64,000 nucleotides of DNA from Bradyrhizobium sp. (GCF_004799445.1 NZ_SSNA01000071.1:1-64000); one strand, 5' to 3'. Positions 50,111-59,545 are shown, counted from the stretch's first letter. A program made the numbers and translations. The notes: generated from the sequence alone by a model not told the origin.

Positions 50111-53100
50111 ACCTCCGCCAGCTTTCCATCAACCGGCCGATTCTGGCGATGGTGCTGTCCATCGTGCTCCTGATCGTCGGTGCGATCGCCTACACCACGC
50201 TGCCGGTCGCGGAATATCCGCAAGTGGTGCCCCCGACCGTCGTGGTCACCACGCAATATCCCGGAGCTTCCGCGCAAACCGTTTCTGACACCGTTGCGGC
50301 GCCGATCGAGCAGCAAATCAACGGCGTCGAGGACATGCTCTACCTCTACAGCCAGGCGACCTCGAACGGCCAGCTCACGATCACGGTCACGTTCAAGCTC
50401 GGCACCGATCTCGACAAGGCCCAGGTGCTGGTTCAGAACCGGGTCGCGATTGCGCAACCGCAATTGCCTGACGAGGTGCAGCGAAACGGCGTCGTCACAC
50501 GCAAGAACAGCCCGGACATCTTGATGGTGGTGTTCATGCTGTCGCCCGACGACAGCTTCGATCAGCTCTATATCAGCAACTACGCCCTGCTTCAGGTTCG
50601 CGACCAGCTGCTTCGGCTTGACGGTATCGGCGACATCCAGATCTTCGGCGCGCGCGATTACTCGATGCGCCTGTGGCTGGATCCCGACAAGATCGCGAAT
50701 CTCGGATTGACGGCCGGCGACGTGCTGGCGGCGATCCGTGCGCAGAACCTGCAGATCGCCGGAGGCCAGCTCGCGGCGCCTCCGATCGCGGATCGCGCCT
50801 TCCAGCCCAATCTCACCTTCACCGGCCGGTTGAAGAATATCGAGCAATTCGAGGACATCCTCGTCAAAGCCGGCGCAGACGGACGCACCGTGCGGCTGCG
50901 TGACGTGGCCCGTATCGAATTGGGGGCGCTGGACTACACCACCAACAGTTTCCTGCTTCGGAAGACCGCGGTTGCGATGCTGGTGACCCAGCGCCCCGGC
51001 TCGAACGCGCTGGCTACCGCGAAGAACATTTCCGATGCCATGGTCAGGCTCAAGGCCAATTTCCCGAAAGGTCTCGACTACAATATCGGGTATAATCCGA
51101 CCGAATTCATCGCGCAGTCCGTCAGCGAATTGATCAAGACGATCTACGAGGCGATGATCCTCGTGGTCATTGTCGTGCTGGTGTTCCTGCAGGGATGGCG
51201 CCCCGCCATCATCCCGATCGTGGCGATCCCGGTTTCCCTGGTCGGTACCTTTGCCGCGATGGCAGCGCTCGGTTTCGCGATCAACAATCTTACCCTGTTC
51301 GGCCTCGTGCTCGCGGTCGGCATTGTGGTCGATGACGCGATCGTGGTGGTCGAAAATGTCGAGCGCCATCTTCGCGACGGCATGAGCCGGCGGGATGCCG
51401 CGCTGCGCACCATGGAGGAAGTCGGTGGCGCGCTGGTTTCGATCGCGCTGGTGCTGTGCGCGGTGTTCGTGCCGACCGCGTTCCTCGGCGGAATTTCCGG
51501 GCAGTTTTTTCAGCAATTTGCCATCACCATCGCGGTGGCGACCGCGATCTCGTGCTTCTGCTCGCTGACATTGTCGCCGGCGCTGGCTTCGCAAATCCTG
51601 CAGCCCCACGAGGAGAAGCGGCCGCCGGCAAGCTGGAACTTGATCGGCCGCGGCTGGGAAAGATTCACCGACATTTTCAACCGCGGATTTGACTGGCTGT
51701 CCCATCGCTACGCCGGTGCCGCCAGCCTTGTCATCAAACACTCGGCGCTGATGCTTCTGATCTACGTGGCGTTGATCGGCAGCGCCGGCTGGTTGCTCGT
51801 CTCGACGCCGCAGGGGTTTATTCCGGCCCAGGACCGTGGCTACGTCATCGTCTCCGTGCAATTGCCGGGCGCGGCCTCGCTGGCGCGAACCACCGAGATC
51901 GTACGTGAGGTCGAAAGCATCGCACTCGACACGCCTGGCATCGTGCGCGTGGCGGCGTTCGCCGGACTGTCCGGCGCAACGCGCACCCAGGCCAGCAATT
52001 CGGCCGCGCTGTTTCCGGTGTTCGAAGAACCGGAGGTGCGTCTGAAAAAGGGCTTGTCGGCCGCGAAGATCACGGGCGAACTGCGCAAGCGGCTTTCCGC
52101 CCTTGAGGGCGCTTTCATTATCGTGATCCCGCCGCCCTCGATTCCCGGCATTGGTACCGGCGGCGGATTCACCATGCGGATCCAGGACCGGCAGGGCCGC
52201 GGTCCTGAATTGCTGGCGGCGGCAACCGACGAACTCGTCGCCGCGGCTCGCAAGGCGCCGGGGCTGACCTCGGTGTTTTCGCCATTCAGCGCCAATACGC
52301 CGCAGGTGTTCGTGGATATCGATCGCATCAAGGCACAGAAGCTCGGCGTACCGATCCAGAATGTGACGGACGCGATCGAGACCTATTTTGGCTCGGCCTA
52401 TGTCAACGATTTCAATATTCTTGGCCGGACCTATCACGTCACCGCGCAGGCGGACCTGCCGTTTCGCAAGGAGACCGCCGATCTTGCCCGCTTGCGCACC
52501 CGCAACGCCGCCGGCGATATGGTGTTGTTGGGCAGCGTCGTGGATTTCCACAACACCGCCGGTCCGGATCGCGTGGCGCGCTACAATCTGTATCCGTCAT
52601 CGGAACTTCAGGGCGATACGGCCCCCGGAACGAGTTCGGCGACGGCGATCGACATCATGAAGCGGCTGGCAGACCAGACCCTGCCCAGCGGCTTTTCGTA
52701 CGATTGGACCGACCTGTCGTATCAGCAGGTCACCGGCGGCAATTCCGGCCTCTATGTGTTCCCGATCTGCGTGCTGTTCGTGTTTCTGGTGCTGGCGGCG
52801 CAATATGGCAGCTGGAGCCTGCCGTTCGCCGTGATCCTGATCGTGCCGATGTGCCTGCTGGCCGCGACCATCGGCGTGCGGATCATGGGACAGGACGTCA
52901 ATATTCTCACTCAGATCGGCTTTGTGGTGCTGGTCGGACTGGCGGCGAAGAACGCCATCCTGATCGTCGAATTTGCCCGCGATATCGAGCTTGAGGGCCG
53001 CGACCGGCTGCAAGCTGTTATCGAAGCCTGCCGGCTGCGGTTGCGTCCGATTCTGATGACGTCGTTCGCGTTCATTCTCGGCGTGCTGCCGCTGGTCGTC

Positions 53101-53265
53101 TCGTCCGGTTCGGGATCGGAAATGCGTCAGGCGGTGGGGGTTGCCGTGTTCTTCGGCATGCTCGGGGTGACCCTGTTCGGGCTGGTCTTCACGCCGATCT
53201 TCTACATGCTGGTCCGCAACCTGGCGGACCGATCGCACCGGAAAACGCCGGCTCAAGCCGGATAG
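50107..53265 (+). CDS. RND multidrug efflux transporter (HAE1/AcrB type), 1052 aa
   Basis: Full-length HAE1 architecture: a TM1 start (NRPILAMVLSIVLLIVGAIA), a porter domain with QATSNGQLTITVTFKLGTD, TM4 with the proton-relay pair D409-D410 (GIVVDDAIVVVENVERHL), GGISGQFFQQFAITIAVATA, and TM10 Lys in GLAAKNAILIVEFARD. It expels drugs, solvents or plant compounds from the periplasm and inner-membrane leaflet using the proton gradient. The gene is coupled to the adaptor by an ATGA overlap. No outer-membrane factor gene follows, so a TolC-like channel encoded elsewhere must be shared. Confidence 0.95.
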   Translation: MNLRQLSINRPILAMVLSIVLLIVGAIAYTTLPVAEYPQVVPPTVVVTTQYPGASAQTVSDTVAAPIEQQINGVEDMLYLYSQATSNGQLTITVTFKLGTDLDKAQVLVQNRVAIAQPQLPDEVQRNGVVTRKNSPDILMVVFMLSPDDSFDQLYISNYALLQVRDQLLRLDGIGDIQIFGARDYSMRLWLDPDKIANLGLTAGDVLAAIRAQNLQIAGGQLAAPPIADRAFQPNLTFTGRLKNIEQFEDILVKAGADGRTVRLRDVARIELGALDYTTNSFLLRKTAVAMLVTQRPGSNALATAKNISDAMVRLKANFPKGLDYNIGYNPTEFIAQSVSELIKTIYEAMILVVIVVLVFLQGWRPAIIPIVAIPVSLVGTFAAMAALGFAINNLTLFGLVLAVGIVVDDAIVVVENVERHLRDGMSRRDAALRTMEEVGGALVSIALVLCAVFVPTAFLGGISGQFFQQFAITIAVATAISCFCSLTLSPALASQILQPHEEKRPPASWNLIGRGWERFTDIFNRGFDWLSHRYAGAASLVIKHSALMLLIYVALIGSAGWLLVSTPQGFIPAQDRGYVIVSVQLPGAASLARTTEIVREVESIALDTPGIVRVAAFAGLSGATRTQASNSAALFPVFEEPEVRLKKGLSAAKITGELRKRLSALEGAFIIVIPPPSIPGIGTGGGFTMRIQDRQGRGPELLAAATDELVAAARKAPGLTSVFSPFSANTPQVFVDIDRIKAQKLGVPIQNVTDAIETYFGSAYVNDFNILGRTYHVTAQADLPFRKETADLARLRTRNAAGDMVLLGSVVDFHNTAGPDRVARYNLYPSSELQGDTAPGTSSATAIDIMKRLADQTLPSGFSYDWTDLSYQQVTGGNSGLYVFPICVLFVFLVLAAQYGSWSLPFAVILIVPMCLLAATIGVRIMGQDVNILTQIGFVVLVGLAAKNAILIVEFARDIELEGRDRLQAVIEACRLRLRPILMTSFAFILGVLPLVVSSGSGSEMRQAVGVAVFFGMLGVTLFGLVFTPIFYMLVRNLADRSHRKTPAQAG

Positions 53266-53383
53266 CAGGTGCCCATCGTCTAAAACAGTTCGCGACCCTA
53301 CTTTCGGCTCATTCCTAAATAGATGGGCAGCGTTAAAGTTATAAAATATCATGATCAGAATCGGGATTTTGGGGGAGGCAAAT

Positions 53384-54580
53384 ATGAAATTGGGAATGTT
53401 GCCGGCTGCTGTTGCGGCATGCGGGCTGTTACTCGCGGTTCCGGCGTCGGCGCAGGGTGTCAAGATCGGCATTCTCAACGATCAGTCAGGGGTCTACGCG
53501 GACTATGGCGGCAAATATTCCCTCGAGGCGGCCAGGATGGCGATCGAGGATTTCGGCGACAGCGTGCTCGGCCAGAAGATCGAGATCGTCTCCGCCGACC
53601 ACCAGAACAAGCCCGATCTTGCCACCAGCATCGCGCGGCGCTGGTATGAGGTCGAAGGCGTCGACATGATCACCGAACTGACGACGTCGTCGGTCGCGCT
53701 CGCCGTACAAGAGCTGTCCAAGGAAAAGAAGAAGATCGATATTGTCGTCGGCGCTGCGACCTCGCGCCTGACCGGCGATGCCTGCACGCCCTATGGCTTC
53801 CACTGGGCCTACGATACCCATGCGCTCGCCGTCGGCACCGGTGGCGCGCTGGTCAAGGCCGGCGGAGACACATGGTTCTTCATGACCGCCGATTACGCCT
53901 TCGGCTATGCGCTTGAAAAAGATACCAGCGAGATCGTCACGGCAAACGGCGGCAAGGTACTGGGTTCGGTCCGCATTCCCCTCAACTCGTCGGACTTCTC
54001 CTCGTTCCTGCTGCAGGCGCAGAGCTCGAAAGCGAAAATAATCGGATTAGCCAATGCCGGGCTGGACACCACCAACTCGATCAAGCAGGCGGCGGAATTC
54101 GGTATTGTTGCCGGCGGCCAGAAGCTGGCCGGACTGCTTCTGACACTCGCCGAAGTGCACGGCCTCGGGCTGCAGGCAGCGCAGGGTCTCGTGCTGACGG
54201 AAGGTTTCTACTGGGACCAGAACGACAAAACCCGCGCGTTCTCGGAGCGTTTCATGAAGCGAACCGGACGCATGCCTAATATGATCCAGGCCGGCACCTA
54301 TTCGGCGACGCTGCAATATCTGAAGGCCGTGAAGGCGGCCGGCACCAAGGATTCCGATGCTGTTGCCAAGAAGCTGAAAGAGCTGCCGGTCGACGACATG
54401 TTTGCCCAGGGCGGCAAGGTGCTGCAGAACGGTCGGATGGTGCACGACCTCTATCTGTTCGAGGTCAAGAAACCATCCGAATCCAAGAAGCCATGGGATT
54501 ACTACAAACAGCTTGCCGTCGTGCCGGGCGACAAGGCTTTCCCTTCTGCGAAAGACAGCGGCTGCCCGCTGACGCAGTGA
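53384..54580 (+). CDS. orphan ABC transporter substrate-binding protein (type-I, LivK-like), 398 aa
   Basis: The ATG 53384 has a GGGGGAGG site and gives a clean Sec leader (MKLGMLPAAVAACGLLLAVP ending ASAQG). The mature protein begins VKIGILNDQSGVYADYGG and shows the LivK-like fold (EIVSADHQNKPDLATSIARR, WFFMTADYAFGYALEKDT). It ends VVPGDKAF...GCPLTQ, similar in layout to the binding proteins at 33211-35827 but clearly diverged. No permease or ATPase genes are adjacent, so it must share a transporter. The ligand is unknown. Confidence 0.88.
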   Translation: MKLGMLPAAVAACGLLLAVPASAQGVKIGILNDQSGVYADYGGKYSLEAARMAIEDFGDSVLGQKIEIVSADHQNKPDLATSIARRWYEVEGVDMITELTTSSVALAVQELSKEKKKIDIVVGAATSRLTGDACTPYGFHWAYDTHALAVGTGGALVKAGGDTWFFMTADYAFGYALEKDTSEIVTANGGKVLGSVRIPLNSSDFSSFLLQAQSSKAKIIGLANAGLDTTNSIKQAAEFGIVAGGQKLAGLLLTLAEVHGLGLQAAQGLVLTEGFYWDQNDKTRAFSERFMKRTGRMPNMIQAGTYSATLQYLKAVKAAGTKDSDAVAKKLKELPVDDMFAQGGKVLQNGRMVHDLYLFEVKKPSESKKPWDYYKQLAVVPGDKAFPSAKDSGCPLTQ

Positions 54581-54700
54581 TCGCAAGCTCGCTATGTCCG
54601 GGACCCAGCGCAGCGTCACTCCGACCTGCGCCACAGAGCCAGCACAGTTAAGATGCAGAGGCAGAGCCCAAAGCAGCTTTAAATTCACCAGGGTGTTGCA

Positions 54701-54746
54701 ATAGGGACACGCAGCGGGCATTAAATCACCTGCGGTGGCTCCCTAT
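54701..54746. repeat. inverted repeat upstream of the first alpha/beta hydrolase
   Basis: ATAGGGA (54701-54707) and TCCCTAT (54740-54746) are perfectly complementary and are each flanked by a TTGCA sequence at the outer side. The arms lie 65-110 bases before the hydrolase ATG at 54812. It could be a terminator for the upstream binding protein or a regulatory site. Confidence 0.3.
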
Positions 54747-54811
54747 GTTGCAGATGCGAGCGCGCCGAGTCTACGGTCCGACCAACCAATTTGGGCGTCC
54801 GAGGAGAACCA

Positions 54812-55525
54812 ATGAAGTCATCCAGCGGCTACACGGAATTTGTCGACAGGTGTCGGTTGTCTGGCCGATTGTGGCTGCGGTCGCTGCAAGTCCTTGCGGT
54901 TACGTTGCTGCTGCTGATGCTTCCGATCGGCTCAAGCGCGAATGCCGCGGTTCCCGCGTCGGGGGGCGGGGCCGGGACCCATGTCTATCTGCTGCGTGGT
55001 GTGCTCAATATCTTCTCCCTGGGGCTCGACGACATCGCCGCCAAACTGCAGGCGCAGGGCATCCCCGTCACCGTCGTCAATTATCTGTCCTGGTCATCCC
55101 TCGCCGACGAAGCCGCGGCAGAATACAGGAGTGGACGGGTGCGGACGATCGTTCTGGTCGGGCACTCCTCGGGTGCAACGGTCCTGCCGGACATGGTAGC
55201 GCGCCTCGACCAGCTCGGTGCTCCCGTCAAACTGGCGATAGGCCTGGATTCGGTGTTTCGCACCAGCCTGGCCGGCCGTGTCGGGCGTTATATCAATTTC
55301 TACATCGGCAACGGCAACGGCGAGCCCGTGGCCAGAACAAATCAGCTGCACGGATCACTGGAGAACGTCAACGTGCAGAATGTCCCGGGTGTCGGCCACA
55401 TCACCATCGACAAGAACGAGATCATCCAGCGCAAGGTGATAAGCGCCATTGATGCCGTTGCGTTTAGCAGCCGGCCGAGAGAGGCGTCTGCGGCGCCGAA
55501 GCCAGAGACGAGCACAGCAAGGTAA
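54812..55525 (+). CDS. exported alpha/beta-hydrolase-like protein, 237 aa
   Basis: The start ATG 54812 follows GAGGAG. A membrane or leader segment (~27-46, LQVLAVTLLLLMLPIGSSANA) is followed by an alpha/beta-hydrolase core. THVYLLRGVLNIFS opens the fold, the nucleophile elbow is GHSSG with S119 (IVLVGHSSGATVL), a likely acid is in AIGLDSVF, and the His is in VPGVGHITIDKNE. It resembles the thioesterase/lipase group. Its neighbour at 55734 shares the same plan, so the two are paralogues. The substrate is unknown; location suggests action on envelope or extracellular esters. Confidence 0.7.
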   Translation: MKSSSGYTEFVDRCRLSGRLWLRSLQVLAVTLLLLMLPIGSSANAAVPASGGGAGTHVYLLRGVLNIFSLGLDDIAAKLQAQGIPVTVVNYLSWSSLADEAAAEYRSGRVRTIVLVGHSSGATVLPDMVARLDQLGAPVKLAIGLDSVFRTSLAGRVGRYINFYIGNGNGEPVARTNQLHGSLENVNVQNVPGVGHITIDKNEIIQRKVISAIDAVAFSSRPREASAAPKPETSTAR

Positions 55526-55733
55526 ATCCTGGATGCAGCCGGCAATGGCGCGACGTCGCGCCATTGCCGCTTGTGCGGGTTACAGGCGTGATATCAAAGC
55601 GCGCCACAATTCTACCAATTCGACGGCTGTAATGTACGCGTCGTGCATCGAATGGCGTACTCTCTGCTCCGAATGCGCCGAGGCCGGCGCCATGTGATGG
55701 GGCTACCAGCGTCTACAATGGTTCGCGGAGCGC

Positions 55734-56666
55734 ATGATCAATCCGACGCGAGTTGCAACGGTCGTTCTTGGAGCGATGCTGTGGGCCCTGCTCTTCCATG
55801 GCGGCTTCGATCTGGCGGTAGCGGGTCCGGCCGCGGTATCGAGCGAGACCGCCGCGCTGCCACCCGCGCCTCAGCCAACGGCTGAGCTGCACGGGCGCGC
55901 CTACCTGTTCCGCGGTGCCATGGGTCCATTTTTCTCGCGCGGAATGGATTGGCTGACCGAGCGGATCGAACATGCAGGTATTCCGGCGAGTGTCTACGAG
56001 TTCACGATTTGCCGCATCATCGCCGCGCAAGCGATTCGTGACTACCGGGAGAATCCCGCCCCGATCATTCTGATCGGGCATTCAATGGGCGGGTTTTGCG
56101 TGCTGAAGTTCTCCGAAATCCTTGAGGCTGAAGGCATCCGGATAAGCCTGGCTGTCGCGATCGATCCAGCCCATGTCACACCCAGCGTTCCGCTCAATGT
56201 CGATCGCTTCATCAACGTCTTCCTGTCGAAAAGCGTTCTGGGCGGCGGTGACGTCAAGCCGCAGCCAGGATACCGGGGCCACTATGCGAGCTTCGACCTC
56301 TCGGAACATGATGAAGTTTCGCATATCAACATCGAAAAGATGGAAACGGTCCAAGTCCAGTTACTTGCCAAGATCGTGCAGCTCGCGACAACGTCGGTGA
56401 GGGTCGAAGACGAGCCTGTGCCGATTCGCTTTGTCGTTCCTGCCAAGGCCGCGATCGACCTCTGGGATAGCGGCATGCCGGTGTTCGCCCGTGCGGGGGA
56501 TACGTTGCAGACGATCGCGGCCACCTACCATGTGCCGCTCTGGTCGGTCACCCAGATCAATAAGGGAGCGGAACGCACGCCGCTGGTGCCGGGCGAACGC
56601 GTCGTCGTTCCGCGCCATCTGGTGCCGCTGGTCGAGGTCTCGGGGCAGTCGCCACCCAAGCACTAA
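55734..56666 (+). CDS. exported alpha/beta-hydrolase with C-terminal LysM domain, 310 aa
   Basis: A leader (VVLGAMLWALLFHGGFDLAVA) precedes a hydrolase core: AYLFRGAMGPFFSRGMD, nucleophile elbow GHSMGG with S117, acid AIDPAH, and His in DEVSHINIEKME. Residues ~249-296 form a LysM module (ARAGDTLQTIAATYHVPLW, then INKGAERTPLVPGERVVVP), which binds peptidoglycan or GlcNAc polymers. The enzyme is thus likely tethered to the cell wall. It sits 208 bases after its paralogue. The weak ribosome site before ATG 55734 leaves the exact start somewhat open. The substrate is unknown. Confidence 0.75.
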   Translation: MINPTRVATVVLGAMLWALLFHGGFDLAVAGPAAVSSETAALPPAPQPTAELHGRAYLFRGAMGPFFSRGMDWLTERIEHAGIPASVYEFTICRIIAAQAIRDYRENPAPIILIGHSMGGFCVLKFSEILEAEGIRISLAVAIDPAHVTPSVPLNVDRFINVFLSKSVLGGGDVKPQPGYRGHYASFDLSEHDEVSHINIEKMETVQVQLLAKIVQLATTSVRVEDEPVPIRFVVPAKAAIDLWDSGMPVFARAGDTLQTIAATYHVPLWSVTQINKGAERTPLVPGERVVVPRHLVPLVEVSGQSPPKH

Positions 56667-56712
56667 TGCCGCAAGCCGCAGGCGCCATACGCGACGGCAA
56701 GATAAGTTGAAC

Positions 56713-57339
56713 TCAGCGTTGCGGAAGGAACGGAATCAGCATTGGAACGCGGCGGCAGTACGGTCCGTAGGCGTCCGCGCCGAGCTCGGTCGTCAGAAAG
56801 CCTTCCTCCATGCGCGCCTTCTGCCAGAGGCCGATTGCGATCAACACCGTGCCGAGCAGCGCTGTCGCCGTCGCGACCGCGATGCCCGTCGCGATCATGG
56901 CGCCGATAAGCCCGGTATAGATCGGATGACGAACCAGTCCGTAAGGGCCGGTGTCAATCACCCGGTGGCCTTCCTTGCGCGTGATCGCGTTCGACCAGAA
57001 ACGTCCGAGGTGGATTCGCGCCCACCAGGTGAACAGGCAGCCCGCTGCGGTCAGGGCCGCGAGCAGATATGTGCCCCCAGTGCCGACCTGCCATAGCGGT
57101 TTCTCTGCGAGAATCTCCGCCGTCCAGGGCGTCAGCAGGATGGCTCCCACGAGAATGGGGATGCGGTAGGCCCGTGAGTCCCAGGTCCGGACGTGCTTTT
57201 CGGTTCGACCGGAAAAGAATGAGCCGATGCCCCAGCTGATGAGCCATGCAACCCAGATCAGCGCCAGCAACTGCGTGGGCCACGTTGCGGTCCAGCCGCT
57301 CCAGACGAAGGCTAGAAACTGGTTCGGATCATGCATCAT
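56713..57339 (-). CDS. isoprenylcysteine carboxyl methyltransferase-like membrane protein, 208 aa
   Basis: Four to five membrane helices end in the ICMT/PEMT catalytic region: RKEGHRVIDTGPYGLVRHPIY (split: RKEGHRVIDTGPYGL / VRHPIYTG) and KARMEEGFLTTELGADAYGPY. The RHPxYxG and final E...Y pattern binds SAM. Bacterial members methylate lipids or unknown small thiols or acids. Start MMHDPNQFL at 57339 was preferred; an upstream opening to 57489 overlaps the epimerase. It is the third gene of the 58953-56713 operon, 67 bases after the epimerase. Confidence 0.8.
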   Translation of the reverse strand: MMHDPNQFLAFVWSGWTATWPTQLLALIWVAWLISWGIGSFFSGRTEKHVRTWDSRAYRIPILVGAILLTPWTAEILAEKPLWQVGTGGTYLLAALTAAGCLFTWWARIHLGRFWSNAITRKEGHRVIDTGPYGLVRHPIYTGLIGAMIATGIAVATATALLGTVLIAIGLWQKARMEEGFLTTELGADAYGPYCRRVPMLIPFLPQR

Positions 57340-57406
57340 GGGCTGACTTATATTCCTGATTGGACGGTGCTGGCAAATGCGGCGAAAGCCGAGGAAGAGA
57401 CCGGAT

Positions 57407-58393
57407 TTACAACCCTTTGCCGCGGCCGCCGAGAAGATAGGCAATCGTCTCGCGCAACGTGGGTTCAATGGGGCGAGGCGCATAGCCAAGCTCGCGTTGC
57501 GATTTTTCGATCGATAGCTCCGTCGCCCGCAACGCGATCCGCACGCCCTCAGCCGTACCGGTCGGCGGACGGTGCGTCACATGATCGGATATGAATTCCA
57601 GCATTGCCGCGGACATTTCCGCCACTCGGCCGGGAACCGGAATCGAGACATAGCGGCGGCCGCTGATCGTCGACATCAGCTGCAGGATATTCTTCAGCGA
57701 GATACTCTCGCCGCCGAGAATGTAGCGATGCCCAATTTGCCCATGTTCCATCGCCAGGATCAGGCCCACGGCGACGTCGCGCACGTCGACCAGATTCACG
57801 ATGAAATCAAGGTACAATTGGACGCGCCCGCTCAGAAAGTGTCGGAGCATGGCGGTCGGGGGCGTAAGGTTGTGATCGTGGGGTCCGATTGGCATCGTCG
57901 GCGTGCCGATGATCAGCGGAAATCCAGATGCCGCAGCCTGCGCGGCGCACTGCTCGGCGAGCATCTTGGAGCGGGTATAGAGACCTGGCATTTCCTGTGG
58001 CGGCAGCAGGCTGGACTCGCTGGCATCCTGCAGCGGCGATGGCCGGAAAAGAATGGATTCGGTCGAACAATGCAGGAAGCGCGCAATCCCGCGCTTGCGC
58101 GCAGCGGCGACGACGACTTCCGTGCCGTGGCAATTCACCGCATAGAAATCGCTCTTTCGAGGTATCCACATACCAGGAAGTCCGGCGAGGTGATAAACCT
58201 CGGCGACATCGTGGAGCGCCGCGTCCACCTGGTTCGGATCAAGGACCGAACCCGCGACATATTCGACGTCTGGAACCGCGCAGGTCGGTGGGCGAATATC
58301 CAGCACCCGGACCCGTCGACCGCCAGCAGCGAGCGCCGATACGAGGTGCTGTCCGATAAAACCGGTGCCGCCAGTGACAAGTACCCGGGTCAT
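57407..58393 (-). CDS. NAD(P)-dependent epimerase/dehydratase (extended SDR, dihydroflavonol-reductase/3-beta-HSD-like), 328 aa
   Basis: The nucleotide site is TGGTGFIGQHL at residues ~7-17. The catalytic Ser/Thr lies in FLHCSTESI and the YxxxK pair in LYTRSKMLAEQ. VEYVAGSVLDP and AEVYHLAGLPG are typical of the extended SDR group that includes HpnA and 3-beta-hydroxysteroid dehydrogenases. The probable substrate is a lipid, sterol/hopanoid or sugar-lipid intermediate. Its ATG overlaps the stop of the Mpo1-like gene, and an ICMT-like methyltransferase follows, so a lipid-modifying pathway is suggested but unproven. Confidence 0.85.
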   Translation of the reverse strand: MTRVLVTGGTGFIGQHLVSALAAGGRRVRVLDIRPPTCAVPDVEYVAGSVLDPNQVDAALHDVAEVYHLAGLPGMWIPRKSDFYAVNCHGTEVVVAAARKRGIARFLHCSTESILFRPSPLQDASESSLLPPQEMPGLYTRSKMLAEQCAAQAAASGFPLIIGTPTMPIGPHDHNLTPPTAMLRHFLSGRVQLYLDFIVNLVDVRDVAVGLILAMEHGQIGHRYILGGESISLKNILQLMSTISGRRYVSIPVPGRVAEMSAAMLEFISDHVTHRPPTGTAEGVRIALRATELSIEKSQRELGYAPRPIEPTLRETIAYLLGGRGKGL

Positions 58394-58953
58394 GAATGTG
58401 GCAGCGGCTCGACCTGATGTTCCTCAACATAGGGTGAAGGGCCGCGCGGCGATTGCGGCGGAACCTGACCGATAATCACCGCGAGGTCGTGCCTAAAACC
58501 AAATGCGATGAACAATTTCGCCATCACGAACATCGGCCCGAGCAGCAAGTGCGTTGGGTTATCCACCAGTGCCGGCTGTCGTTGTTCGAACACCCGATGC
58601 CCGACAACCTGAAAGCTGACGCCGGTAAAGATCAATATGGCCGTGATCGACCACACCGTGACGGGACTGGCATGGCTCACAATGGTCGCAGCGGCCGAAA
58701 GCAACACGGCAGCGGCGCCAAGAATCGCGGTGCCGAGGGCTGCGTCGAGCAACAACCAGTAGATCAGCACCGGCAAGACCATGATCGGCGCCATGGTGAC
58801 GTATGCGCCCAGCGCGTAAAGGTGCCACAGGCTGAGGGGGAGAACCGCGGCGAGGAACAACGTGACAATACCAAACACATGCATCGCGCAATTCCAGGGA
58901 TCGCGGTGATATTCCACGTAATCCGCAAGCTGGCGCTTGAAAAAGGCATTCAT
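58390..58953 (-). CDS. Mpo1-like (DUF962) membrane protein, 187 aa
   Basis: The family signature is visible: DYVEYHRDPWNCAMHVFGI near the N terminus, then several membrane helices, and FQVVGHRVFEQRQPALVDNP in the second half. In yeast Mpo1 the two His-containing motifs bind iron for alpha-oxidation of 2-hydroxy fatty acids. Here both are kept (YHRDPWN...H and GHR..E...PAL). The C terminus is a short Pro-rich polar tail. It is first in the operon with the epimerase (ATGA overlap). Confidence 0.8.
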   Translation of the reverse strand: MNAFFKRQLADYVEYHRDPWNCAMHVFGIVTLFLAAVLPLSLWHLYALGAYVTMAPIMVLPVLIYWLLLDAALGTAILGAAAVLLSAAATIVSHASPVTVWSITAILIFTGVSFQVVGHRVFEQRQPALVDNPTHLLLGPMFVMAKLFIAFGFRHDLAVIIGQVPPQSPRGPSPYVEEHQVEPLPHS

Positions 58954-59152
58954 GCAAGGGGCTCGCTACAACCTTCGCGCGCGGGAAGCACTCCAAAGGA
59001 CTGACGTCGTAATAGAACAGTGCGGATTTACCGCTGCACCCGGTACTTAAACTTGGGATCAGCCCGAAGTCAAATAACCGCCGCGGCGTCAAATTTCGCG
59101 ATCGCCCGTGCCGCAACGCGCAGATTCGGCCCTCGAACGCAGCGACCCGCCC

Positions 59153-59545
59153 TCATGCATGAACAAGTCGCCACGCAATTGCGCCAATTGCGCCCAGCCA
59201 GAGCAGGATGGCGGCACCGGCCTGAATCCCAAAGCCCAGCCCGCGCTTGTTGGCGGCTTTTGAGTAACCGGTCATATAAAGAATGCGGCCGACGATCCAG
59301 ACCAGGCCAAGGGCAGCCGCGATCACATCGCTGATGTAGATCGCAAACAGCCACAGCGCGGGCAGGAAGATCGGCAGCCACTCCAGCGTGTTCATCTGCA
59401 CGCGAAAAACCCGCTCGAAGTCGGGATTGCCCGATATCGCCGGCGCCTTGATGCCGAACGCGGCGCGCGCCTTCGCGACCTGCGCGCCGGTCAGGAAATA
59501 AAACAGAATGGCCAGGCAGGTGACGAGCGCGGTGAAATGAAACAT
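59153..59545 (-). CDS. MAPEG-family membrane protein, 130 aa
   Basis: The protein has four hydrophobic segments and the MAPEG landmarks FERVFRVQMNTLEWLPIFLP (second helix, ER..R.Q.NT.E) and GRILYMTGYSKAANKRGLGF. MAPEG proteins bind glutathione and act as microsomal-type glutathione transferases or eicosanoid enzymes; the bacterial substrates are unknown. ATG 59545 was chosen with a GAGG site. It lies 37 bases after the AttH-like gene and probably forms the last gene of the exporter operon. Confidence 0.88.
   Translation of the reverse strand: MFHFTALVTCLAILFYFLTGAQVAKARAAFGIKAPAISGNPDFERVFRVQMNTLEWLPIFLPALWLFAIYISDVIAAALGLVWIVGRILYMTGYSKAANKRGLGFGIQAGAAILLWLGAIGAIAWRLVHA

Noticed and set aside
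49894..52551. An 885-codon open frame on the minus strand
   Set aside because: It lies opposite the RND transporter, whose plus-strand protein has all HAE1 motifs. The antisense product is Arg/Gln/His-rich and has no recognisable domain.
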